Assembly (NCBI RefSeq): GCF_004570975.1
Contig: NZ_SPPC01000010.1
Location: 62,001-126,000, forward strand
Origin: Barnesiella sp. WM24
GTDB lineage: Bacteria; Bacteroidota; Bacteroidia; Bacteroidales; Muribaculaceae
Direction: 5' to 3'
Length of the DNA: 64,000 nucleotides
The position numbers were made by a program, and so were the translations under genes. Positions 17,475 to 25,672 of this stretch are shown here, piece by piece. Below the pieces are notes generated by a model, which ran no database searches, was not told where the DNA came from, and worked only from the letters and a program-made list of their open reading frames with translations. Each line of letters begins with the position of its first letter. Position 1 is the first letter of the stretch.

Positions 17475-19319
17475 TTATTTTACTTTAATAGAGTAGACTT
17501 CAATGCCGTCGACACGTGCCTTGCCGCCTTTCGCGCTGACTGATAGCGAAGAGTAAGGTTTGGTGGGGAATACGAGGTTGGTCATTGCAAACTTTCCGTC
17601 GGATTCAAACACCTCTATGCTTGACCGGTCGATGAAAATGCGTAAGCAGAGTTTGCCGTCGCTGTTGAATGTCGGGGCGGTCGTGACTGCGGGAAAGTCG
17701 TGGCTGAAATCGGTCACGCCACTGTTGCGGCGGTCAAATGACAGTGAGTTTCCGCTTACGTTATAGGTCATCACTACTTTTTCGCCTGCCTCGTTTTGCA
17801 ATTCAAGGTCTATGCTGTCGGCTTTCTGTCCGTTGAGGGTAATGACGATTTCACATACACCGTCGTTTTCCGATGGAAGGGCTATGCGGCGCGGCTTTGA
17901 CCCGATATTGAAACCACGGCTCTTTGTGACGGCGCGGTCACGCAGGGCGAGCAGTTCGGGTGATGGCGAATAGGAAGCATAAATCTGCCCGTCGCCGGCC
18001 TTGAACAGCCCTATTTCACGAGGAAGAGTGTTGGCGCTGCGGAACTGCAGGGTGGGGACCTCTGCCGCATACTGCCAGTTGCTCATCCATCCGATCAGGG
18101 TGCGGCGGTTGTCGGGCGCGTCGCTCCAGCTTACTGCCGCATAATGGTCTTTGCCGAAGTCAAGCCATTTGGTAGGGATGTTGCCTTCTGCGTCAGTGTC
18201 GGCGGTGAATGTCTTGCCGTCGAAGTCGCCTACGAAATACTGGGTTGCGCTTCCTCCGAATATGCCGCCCGGGTTGAGGTTGCAGAGAAGCACCCATTTC
18301 TTTTCGCCGGAGCCGTCGACTGTCAGCTCAAACAGGTCGGGACATTCCCACACGCCGCCTTGCGCTCCTATCCCTTTGCCGAAAGCGCTTTCAAGCGTCC
18401 ATGTCTTCATGTCGGGAGAGGTGAATATGAGCATTTCATGTTCAAGTGCATGAGCGAGGGTCAGCACCCACCGGTTGTTTTTTTCATCCCGGAACATGTT
18501 GGGGTCGCGTGCCTCCGATTCAAGAGTCAGCACCGGATTGCCGGGATAGGTAGTGAATGTGGCGCCGTTGTCATCGCTCCAGGCGAGGCTCTGAATCTGG
18601 CTTTCGGCAGCCGAGGTGTACATGGCGACTACGGCATCCTTGCCAAATCCGGCGCTACCCGTCCTGTCAACGGCGCTGCTGCCGCTGAAAATCATTCCGA
18701 GCCCGTCGGGTTCGAGCGCTTCCGGCTGTTGCTCCCAGTTTATAAGGTCGGTTGATGTGGAATGTCCCCATGAAAGGTTCTGCCACTTTGACCCGTAAGG
18801 GTTATGCTGGAAATATAGATGCCACACACCGTCTTTGTAGAACATGCCGTTTGGGTCGTTCATCCATCCCCAAAGCGGGGTGTGGTGAAAGAGCGGACGG
18901 TATTTCTCACGATTGGCGGTGTCGAAGGTGTCGCTTATCGTGAGATTGCTCCAGCAGGCGTCATCCTTTGCCTCGCGCACTGAGCTGCGGTCCTGTGATG
19001 TCACTACTGTAAGGACCAGGTCGTGACCTTTGTAGGGAGTAAGGTCAAAGGGCACGTAATAGTCGACCTTTGACTTTGCAAGCCTTACATTTATCGTCTT
19101 GTCGAGCTTACCGTCGACCAGTACGTTGATTTTCGCGTCATCATTGGAGTCCTGGACGGGCAGAAGCAGATATTTGCCTGCATCAGGAACCCGCACAAGA
19201 GTGTTCCTCGTCCCAAGGTGTTCGATTTTCACTTCTTCTGCCGCATTGAGTTGCATCGGTCCAGAGAGAGCCGCTGTGATTGCGATGGCTGAAATTGCAG
19301 TCTTGCTCAGTTTTTTCAT
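17475..19319 (-). CDS. GH32 fructan beta-fructosidase with N-terminal DUF4980
   Basis: 614 residues. The signal peptide is about 1-26 (ending LNAA). There is no lipobox, so the enzyme should be soluble in the periplasm. Residues about 28-135 match the DUF4980 module often found before GH32 in Bacteroidetes. The five-bladed propeller follows, with nucleophile motif WMNDPNG (Asp155), RDP motif (Arg271-Pro273) and acid/base motif WECPDLF (Glu325). The C-terminal beta-sandwich contains FIDRSSIEVFESDGKFAMTN. It hydrolyses terminal beta-fructosyl units of levan, inulin or sucrose; linkage preference is not readable. First gene of the fructose operon. Confidence 0.93.
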   Translation of the reverse strand: MKKLSKTAISAIAITAALSGPMQLNAAEEVKIEHLGTRNTLVRVPDAGKYLLLPVQDSNDDAKINVLVDGKLDKTINVRLAKSKVDYYVPFDLTPYKGHDLVLTVVTSQDRSSVREAKDDACWSNLTISDTFDTANREKYRPLFHHTPLWGWMNDPNGMFYKDGVWHLYFQHNPYGSKWQNLSWGHSTSTDLINWEQQPEALEPDGLGMIFSGSSAVDRTGSAGFGKDAVVAMYTSAAESQIQSLAWSDDNGATFTTYPGNPVLTLESEARDPNMFRDEKNNRWVLTLAHALEHEMLIFTSPDMKTWTLESAFGKGIGAQGGVWECPDLFELTVDGSGEKKWVLLCNLNPGGIFGGSATQYFVGDFDGKTFTADTDAEGNIPTKWLDFGKDHYAAVSWSDAPDNRRTLIGWMSNWQYAAEVPTLQFRSANTLPREIGLFKAGDGQIYASYSPSPELLALRDRAVTKSRGFNIGSKPRRIALPSENDGVCEIVITLNGQKADSIDLELQNEAGEKVVMTYNVSGNSLSFDRRNSGVTDFSHDFPAVTTAPTFNSDGKLCLRIFIDRSSIEVFESDGKFAMTNLVFPTKPYSSLSVSAKGGKARVDGIEVYSIKVK

Positions 19320-19423
19320 GTCGTTATAATAACATTAAATGGTTAACAATTGAGATAAATCTAAAAAAACAATCTTTTTTACACTTGTCGAAATCCGTAC
19401 CGTGGTTTATCCGTTTTGGTATT

Positions 19424-19432
19424 GCAAAACTA
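19424..19432 (-). promoter_or_regulatory. Predicted -7 box for the GH32 operon
   Basis: The minus strand reads TAGTTTTGC. The inferred start is near 19421 with a leader of about 101 nt. No -33 box is seen at the right spacing, which fits a promoter that depends on an activator. Confidence 0.6.
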
Positions 19433-19467
19433 ATATAATGATAAGGTAATGGTTATAAAAAATCGCT

Positions 19468-19503
19468 CATTATGTATCAAAATTGTTGCAATGACCGATT
19501 TTT
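19468..19503 (-). promoter_or_regulatory. Putative hybrid two-component system operator, GH32 copy
   Basis: This 36-bp segment, read on the minus strand, matches 27 of 36 positions of a segment upstream of susC (22482-22517). The conserved blocks are AAAAATCG at the start, CAT at 11-13, CAATTTTGATA at 19-29 and ATG at the end. It spans -82 to -47 relative to the predicted start, exactly as at susC. It is flanked by an imperfect inverted repeat, GTTATAAAAAATCG (19452-19465) and CGATTTTTATAAC (19496-19508). The likely ligand is the AraC-type domain of the adjacent sensor-regulator. Confidence 0.65.
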
Positions 19504-19574
19504 ATAACGAAATGCATTCTTTTTCATGATATTATGAATATCTTTACGGTGTAAATCAATACCGAGAAGTAATT

Positions 19575-22307
19575 ATGAGAAAATATCTGGTGTGGATGGT
19601 GCTGGCTATGTTGACAGTCGCCGTTGCAGCCTGCCATGAAGAAAAGGTATATAAAATAGGTGTTTCCCAGTGCAGTCAGGATGACTGGCGCATGAAGATG
19701 AATGACGAGATTAACCGCGAAGTGATGTTTCATGAAAATGTCGTGGTCGAGATTCGTTCTGCTGATGACAGCAATCAGAAGCAGATTGACGACATACGCT
19801 ATTTTGCCGACAATAGCTTCGACATCATAATCGCCGCGCCTCTTGTAGCCGATGCTATAACCCCTGTGATAAAAGAGGTGTACGAATCGGGAATCCCGGT
19901 GATAGTCTTTGACCGTAATATCAACGGCGATTATTTCACGGCATTTCAAGGTGCTGACAACAAGGCTATCGGTAAAGCCGCCGCCCATTATGCCCGCCAT
20001 CTGGTAAATGACAAGGCGAAGATTATCGAAATCCGCGGACTGAAAGGCTCGACGCCTGCTACAAGCCGCCATGACGGTTTTGTTGAAGGACTTGAAGAAT
20101 CGGGCAGCGCTGGTATTGTCGCCGAGGCCTATGGTGACTGGAATTATGATGACGCTTCCCGGGTCGCCGACTCATTGTTCAGGCTGCATCCCGATGTTGA
20201 TCTTGTCTACGCCCATAACGACCGCATGGCGATAGGGGTGTCGGAAGTGGCGGCGCGCCACGGGATAAGACCCCGAATAATAGGTATTGACGCTGCGCCT
20301 GAGATAGGCATAAGGGCGGTCGTCGATTCGGTAATAGACGCGACATTTCTGTATCCGACTGAGGGACACCGGCTTATACGCACTGCGCTCGCGATACTTG
20401 ACGGAAAGCCTTATGACCGTGTCACATCGTTGCCTGTGGCGTCGCCGGTAGATGCAACTAACGCCGATATAGTGCTGCTGCAGAATGAGTCGCTGAAAGA
20501 AGAGACCGGCAAGATTAAATTGCTTAAATCACAGGTGGATGACTACTGGTCGAAACATTCGGCTCAGACTTCGTTGTTTTATGCCGCCGGAGTGATTCTG
20601 TTGCTGCTTTTCGGATGGATATTCCTGCTGTTGCGCTCTTTCTGGCTGAATCGCGCTCATCAGCGTCAGCTTGTGGAGCAGAACCGTCTGCTTGAGGATC
20701 AGCGTGACATGCAGAAGTCGCTCAACGAGCAATTGCGTGTGGCAACGCAGTCAAAGTTAGTGTTTTTCACCAATGTGTCCCATGACCTGCGCACACCGCT
20801 CACCCTTATTGCAGAGCCGGTCGAGCAGATGGTCAATGCCCCTAATCTCACTCCGCAGCAACACTCTCTGATGCAGATTGCCAATAAAAATGTCAAGATA
20901 TTGCACCGGCTTATAAATCAGATACTTGATTTTAGAAAATATGAAAATGGAAAGCTTGATGTGAATCTTGCGGAGGTGGACTTCAGCAAGATGATGACTG
21001 AATGGTCCGAGTCGTTCAGGTCGATGGCAAGAAAACATGACATACGTTTCATCGTGGATATGCCTGAAGAAGAGATGGTTCTGGCGATTGACGCTGAAAA
21101 AATCGAGCGTGTGTTTTTCAATCTTGTGTCAAACGCTTTCAAGCACACACCCGACAACGGCACAATACGCGTCTCTTCATCCATCAGAGACGGTGAATTG
21201 ACTTTTTCCGTTGCTGACAATGGTCACGGCATAAGCAAGGAAGATCTCGACCGCATATTTGAACGCTTTTATCAGGTCGATAAGATTCATCCCAAAGGCT
21301 CCGGTATCGGGCTCTCGCTTGCCAAAGCTTTTATCGAGCTTCATGGCGGCACGATATCAGCCGAGAGTGAACTCGGCAAAGGCTCTGTGTTTACAGTCAG
21401 GATTCCGGTAAGGCATGTCGAGGCGTCAGCCGTGACGCCCTGTCCGCTTATCAATGAGAATGATGTGAGTGCGGAGCTTGGCGCTGTCGACAGTGTAGAG
21501 ATTGTTCATGATTCAGAAAAGCCATTGTTGCTTATCATAGATGATAACCGTGACATACTCCGGCTTGTCGGTGAGCTGATGAAAGATGACTACAACATCA
21601 TAACCGCTTCCGACGGAAAAGAGGGTGTAAGGCTCGCCACTAAATATGTGCCTGACATTATTATATGTGACGTGATGATGCCTGTGCTTGACGGGCTCGA
21701 GTGCTGCCGTATCATCAAGGAGGAGATTTCCACCTCCCATATACCGGTGCTTATGCTTACCGCATGCTCTATGGACGAGCAGCGCGTCGAGGGCTACGAC
21801 AGCGGAGCCGACGCCTATGTCGCGAAGCCTTTCAGCAGCGCAGTGTTGAAAGCCCGTTGCAAGAGCCTGATTGCCAATCGTAAGCGCATAAAGGAAATAT
21901 GGCATTCCGGACAGGAAGCCCCGGTTGCCCCCAAGCCGTCATTGCCTGCGCCGGGAGTGACGGGCGCGTCAAATGACATTGATAATGAGTTTTACAACCG
22001 GTTTATCGAGTTTTTCACTACGGAGATGGGCAATCCCGACTTGAGTGTCGACACTATCGCCTCTGAAATGGGGCTCGGCAGGTCACAGTTTTATCGCAAG
22101 ATAAAGGCGTTGACCAATTATTCGCCTGTCGAGCTGTTTCGCAGTCTGCGCCTGAAGCAGGCACGCGCTCTCCTTACAGGCACCGACAAGTCGATAAGTG
22201 AGATAGCCTATGAGGTAGGCTTCTCGACCCCGGCTTATTTCACCAAATGTTATCGTGATGCCTTCGGGGAGACACCGTCGGAGTTGCGCGATAAACTTTC
22301 CCGATAA
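19575..22307 (+). CDS. Hybrid two-component system sensor-regulator (fructan/fructose type)
   Basis: 910 residues. The N-terminus is a hydrophobic signal with Cys20 in a lipobox-like VAAC. Residues about 25-310 form a type I periplasmic binding domain (LacI/RbsB-like). TM is about 335-354. The histidine kinase has NVSHDLRTPLT (His403) and ATPase boxes at about 490-600. The receiver domain holds the phospho-acceptor in IICDVMMPVLDG (about residue 700). The C-terminal AraC-type helix-turn-helix is about 805-910. The architecture is that of the B. thetaiotaomicron regulator BT1754, whose periplasmic domain binds fructose. It should activate the divergent GH32 operon and the susCD pair just downstream. 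Confidence 0.93.
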   Translation: MRKYLVWMVLAMLTVAVAACHEEKVYKIGVSQCSQDDWRMKMNDEINREVMFHENVVVEIRSADDSNQKQIDDIRYFADNSFDIIIAAPLVADAITPVIKEVYESGIPVIVFDRNINGDYFTAFQGADNKAIGKAAAHYARHLVNDKAKIIEIRGLKGSTPATSRHDGFVEGLEESGSAGIVAEAYGDWNYDDASRVADSLFRLHPDVDLVYAHNDRMAIGVSEVAARHGIRPRIIGIDAAPEIGIRAVVDSVIDATFLYPTEGHRLIRTALAILDGKPYDRVTSLPVASPVDATNADIVLLQNESLKEETGKIKLLKSQVDDYWSKHSAQTSLFYAAGVILLLLFGWIFLLLRSFWLNRAHQRQLVEQNRLLEDQRDMQKSLNEQLRVATQSKLVFFTNVSHDLRTPLTLIAEPVEQMVNAPNLTPQQHSLMQIANKNVKILHRLINQILDFRKYENGKLDVNLAEVDFSKMMTEWSESFRSMARKHDIRFIVDMPEEEMVLAIDAEKIERVFFNLVSNAFKHTPDNGTIRVSSSIRDGELTFSVADNGHGISKEDLDRIFERFYQVDKIHPKGSGIGLSLAKAFIELHGGTISAESELGKGSVFTVRIPVRHVEASAVTPCPLINENDVSAELGAVDSVEIVHDSEKPLLLIIDDNRDILRLVGELMKDDYNIITASDGKEGVRLATKYVPDIIICDVMMPVLDGLECCRIIKEEISTSHIPVLMLTACSMDEQRVEGYDSGADAYVAKPFSSAVLKARCKSLIANRKRIKEIWHSGQEAPVAPKPSLPAPGVTGASNDIDNEFYNRFIEFFTTEMGNPDLSVDTIASEMGLGRSQFYRKIKALTNYSPVELFRSLRLKQARALLTGTDKSISEIAYEVGFSTPAYFTKCYRDAFGETPSELRDKLSR

Positions 22308-22320
22308 AACATGAAGCCGG

Positions 22321-22399
22321 CTGACCGGTTATGACGTTTCCTGTCAGCATGACATCGATTTCCCCGGTCAGGATTTAACTGAAATATGTTAAATCCTGA
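22321..22399. repeat. Two overlapping inverted repeats between the sensor gene and susC
   Basis: Stem 1 is CTGACCGG (22321-22328) with CCGGTCAG (22364-22371). Stem 2 is the perfect 12-bp TCAGGATTTAAC (22368-22379) with GTTAAATCCTGA (22388-22399). They share TCAG, so only one can form at full length. No T-run follows. They could end the sensor transcript by a factor-dependent route, or limit read-through into susC. Confidence 0.45.
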
Positions 22400-22481
22400 T
22401 TATGTGTTGGTGACTGTTGGTTTCAATCATATATTTGCGGATATAGATTGTGGGACTATAATTTTTATTGCTTTTTATATC

Positions 22482-22517
22482 AAAAATCGTGCATCGAATC
22501 AATTTTGATAGCCGATG
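22482..22517 (+). promoter_or_regulatory. Putative hybrid two-component system operator, susC copy
   Basis: Second copy of the 36-bp element described at 19468. The conserved AAAAATCG is at 22482-22489, CAATTTTGATA at 22500-22510 and ATG at 22515-22517. It spans -82 to -47 of the predicted susC transcript, with 35 bp between its end and the -7 box. Confidence 0.65.
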
Positions 22518-22552
22518 CAACAACCATTATAGCTGATTGACTGCGATAACCT

Positions 22553-22561
22553 TAAATTTGC
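22553..22561 (+). promoter_or_regulatory. Predicted -7 box for the fructan susCD transcript
   Basis: TAAATTTGC. The predicted start is near 22564, giving a 34-nt leader. The -33 position carries no TTTG at 19-21 bp, as at the GH32 promoter, in line with activator dependence. Confidence 0.65.
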
Positions 22562-22597
22562 GATAGAAATTTTAACTAAATCAATATCAAAACAAAC

Positions 22598-25500
22598 ATG
22601 AAAAAATCACTCCTTGGCGCAATTTTGCTGCTCCTTACAGCAATAGCCGCGCAAGCACAAAACATCACAGTGCATGGGACGGTCATTTCAAAGTCAGATG
22701 ACGAACCCCTGATTGGAGCCTCGATTCTGTCATTGGCTACCAAGGCTGGCGTTTCCACCGACTTTGACGGTAGATTTGAACTTGTCGTCCCTGAGGGATC
22801 GGAAATCTCCATATCATATGTGGGGTACAATACCGTGAAAGTAAAAGCACAGCCCGAACTTACAGTCTATCTTGACGAAAACTCGGCAATCCTCGACGAG
22901 GTTGTGGTCGTAGGTTACTCTGCTGAAAAGAAATCTGACTTGACGGGTTCGGTTTCAGTCGTGAAAATGAAGGATGTAGCCGACACTCCCACCGGTAATG
23001 TGATTCAGTCGCTTCAGGGACGTGTGGCAGGTATGAACATAACTACCGATGGTACGCCGGGCGGTCTCAGCACCGGTACATCAATCCGTGGCGCTTCATC
23101 ATTCCGAGGCGATGCTAACGGACCTCTCTATGTGATTGACGGAGTGATGACCCGTGAAAATCCCGGTACTATACTTAACAGCAATGATGTCGAGTCAATC
23201 CAGGTGTTGAAGGATGCGGCATCGGCATCCATCTATGGAGCCCAGGCGGCCAACGGAGTCATCATAATCACTACCAAGCGGGCGAAAAAGGGAGAAAGCC
23301 GTGTTACGTTTGATGCCACGCTGACTCTTCAGACTTACAATAGTGGTCTTGACATGCTTAATGCCGACCAGTGGGGTGATGTATATTGGTCAGCATATAA
23401 ATATACCTATGGCACAACTCCTAATTCGGAATTGTATGGCAACGGACCCACAGCAAAGCTCCAGCCCTATACCAATCTTAATGGTGTGACGGTGAATCCG
23501 CAGAACACCAATTGGGAAGATGAGATTCACCGCACAGCCTTGATGCAGACTTACAGTGTCGGGCTTTCAAGAGGCGAAGAAAATGGCTCCACTTCCCTGT
23601 CGCTAAGCTGGCTCGACCATGACGGTATAATAAAGGGGTCGGACTTCAAGAAAGCAAACGCCCGTTTCAGTTCCGATTATGGATTTATTAACAACCGTCT
23701 GCGTGCGGGTGGAAATGTCACTGTCAACTGGTGGCGCCAGCACAACGCTCCCGGCGGGATAGAGGAAAATGCCATCAAGATGCATCCGGCACGCACTGTA
23801 TATGACTCTGAGGGTGTATATAATGACCAGGTGGCATTTGGACTGAACGATACCCCCAACCTTGTGCGCCAGATTGAAGAGGAGAGCAACAACACTCATG
23901 AGTATTGGCGAGTGTTTGGAAATGTCTACCTTTCAGTCGAACCGGTTAAGAATCTTATCCTGAAGACAAATTTCGGTCTTAATTACTATAACGGCAGCGA
24001 CAAGGTGTTTACTCCCGCCAATCTCCGTGACAACACGAACAATCTATATCAGTATTCAGGCAAGACTGTTGACTGGGTGTGGACCAATACTGCCCAATAC
24101 AACATTGACTTCGGTAAAAACTCCATAATGGCACTTCTTGGCGTCGAGGCTAAACGCAATCATTTCGAGGATATGTTTGGTGAGGGCAAAGGTCTTGAAA
24201 TAGAAGATCCCAATTATCTTTATCTCGGTAATGTGACCGCCAACAAGAACACCGGTTCCGGAGCTTCCAACTATTCGATGTTCTCAGTGTTTGGAAAGAT
24301 AAATTATGCATGGGACAACAAGTATCTGGTTTCATTCACCCTGCGCCGCGATGCATCATCGCGACTGTCTACTCAGCATAACTATGACTGGTTTCCCTCG
24401 GTATCGGCAGGATGGCGAATCTCTCAGGAGAGCTTCATGGAGGGTACACGTTCATGGCTGAGCGACCTTAAAATCCGTGGTGCCTATGGAGTTAACGGTA
24501 ATGACATCATCGCTAACGACGCGTTTTATGCCAAGTATGCGATGGATCTTGACAGGGCGGCCTATGCCATAGGAGGCGGTAATGTTCTCGCTCCCGGTGC
24601 GCTCCGTTCACGAAGCACCAATCCTGACCTGACATGGGAAAAGACTTATCAGACCAATGTGGGTTTTGACGCCTCATTCCTGAGCCACAAGCTCGCGCTA
24701 TCGTTTGATTACTTCCATAAGAAGACCAATGACATGCTTGTCGAGAAACCCTACATCGCTACAATCGGGGAGGGCGGATATTGCTGGTACAACGGTGGCT
24801 CGATGGTAAACAAAGGTGTCGAGATTACTGCCGAGTGGCGTCAGTCATTAAACCGTGACTTCAGCTACAGTGTAGGTCTTAACGTGACCGCGATGAAAAA
24901 TGAGGTCACCGGTCTAATGGAAGATATATATTATACATGGGGCGGCGGTAACGGTATTGACAAGAGTATTGTCGGTCAGTCGCTCGGCTCCTGGATGGGC
25001 TACAAGACCGATGGCATATTCCGCACACAGGAGGAAGTGGACGCCTATAAGGAGAAGTATAATGTGAGTTTCGGTAATCCTGCTGTAGGTCGTGTGCGCT
25101 ATGTTGACACTAACGGCGATAACGAAATCAATGACCGTGACCGCACGTGGCTCGGCACTGACCTGCCTAAAGCACAGTTCGGCTTGAACCTGGGTGCAAA
25201 CTGGAAGGGATTTGACCTGAGCATGTTCTTTAACAGCATCATACGTGACGCATGGAATAATTCAAAGTTCTATACCGACTTCTTCCCTCTTTGGACAGGA
25301 AACCACGGCACTCAGCTTCTGGAGGCGGCTAACGCTTATGAGAAATATCTGGAGACAGGATATTATGGCTCAAACGTCCCGGCGCCGTCGGTTGACAATT
25401 CCAACAGTGAGAATGAAAGTTCTGAATACTTTATCGAAGACGGCTCGTTCATAAGACTGAAGACTCTCTCAATTGGTTACTCACTTCCGGAGAAGATACG

Positions 25501-25651
25501 CACAAAACTCCATCTTAGTAGTGCGCGTGTCTATGTACAGGCACAGAATCTGTTCACAATAACTAAGTATAGCGGTGCTGATCCCGAAGGTCTTGGCTAT
25601 CCCTACGCTCTTCCGCGCCAGTACACATTCGGTATACAGTTTGGTTTCTAA
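22598..25651 (+). CDS. SusC-family TonB-dependent outer membrane transporter (fructan locus)
   Basis: 1017 residues. The signal peptide is about 1-20 (ending AAQA). A carboxypeptidase-regulatory-like domain (about 23-95) contains ISKSDDEPLIGASILSL. The TonB-box-like segment is about 102-108 (DEVVVVGY), the plug contains GPLYVIDGV and SASIYGAQAANGVIIITTK, and the 22-strand barrel ends in an aromatic residue (GIQFGF). It imports oligosaccharides across the outer membrane with the SusD lid encoded 12-21 bp downstream. The substrate is inferred as fructo-oligosaccharide or free fructan fragments, from the adjacent fructose-type sensor and the shared operator with the GH32 operon. Confidence 0.94.
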   Translation: MKKSLLGAILLLLTAIAAQAQNITVHGTVISKSDDEPLIGASILSLATKAGVSTDFDGRFELVVPEGSEISISYVGYNTVKVKAQPELTVYLDENSAILDEVVVVGYSAEKKSDLTGSVSVVKMKDVADTPTGNVIQSLQGRVAGMNITTDGTPGGLSTGTSIRGASSFRGDANGPLYVIDGVMTRENPGTILNSNDVESIQVLKDAASASIYGAQAANGVIIITTKRAKKGESRVTFDATLTLQTYNSGLDMLNADQWGDVYWSAYKYTYGTTPNSELYGNGPTAKLQPYTNLNGVTVNPQNTNWEDEIHRTALMQTYSVGLSRGEENGSTSLSLSWLDHDGIIKGSDFKKANARFSSDYGFINNRLRAGGNVTVNWWRQHNAPGGIEENAIKMHPARTVYDSEGVYNDQVAFGLNDTPNLVRQIEEESNNTHEYWRVFGNVYLSVEPVKNLILKTNFGLNYYNGSDKVFTPANLRDNTNNLYQYSGKTVDWVWTNTAQYNIDFGKNSIMALLGVEAKRNHFEDMFGEGKGLEIEDPNYLYLGNVTANKNTGSGASNYSMFSVFGKINYAWDNKYLVSFTLRRDASSRLSTQHNYDWFPSVSAGWRISQESFMEGTRSWLSDLKIRGAYGVNGNDIIANDAFYAKYAMDLDRAAYAIGGGNVLAPGALRSRSTNPDLTWEKTYQTNVGFDASFLSHKLALSFDYFHKKTNDMLVEKPYIATIGEGGYCWYNGGSMVNKGVEITAEWRQSLNRDFSYSVGLNVTAMKNEVTGLMEDIYYTWGGGNGIDKSIVGQSLGSWMGYKTDGIFRTQEEVDAYKEKYNVSFGNPAVGRVRYVDTNGDNEINDRDRTWLGTDLPKAQFGLNLGANWKGFDLSMFFNSIIRDAWNNSKFYTDFFPLWTGNHGTQLLEAANAYEKYLETGYYGSNVPAPSVDNSNSENESSEYFIEDGSFIRLKTLSIGYSLPEKIRTKLHLSSARVYVQAQNLFTITKYSGADPEGLGYPYALPRQYTFGIQFGF

Positions 25652-25672
25652 CTTTCTTAAATCTTGATAAAA

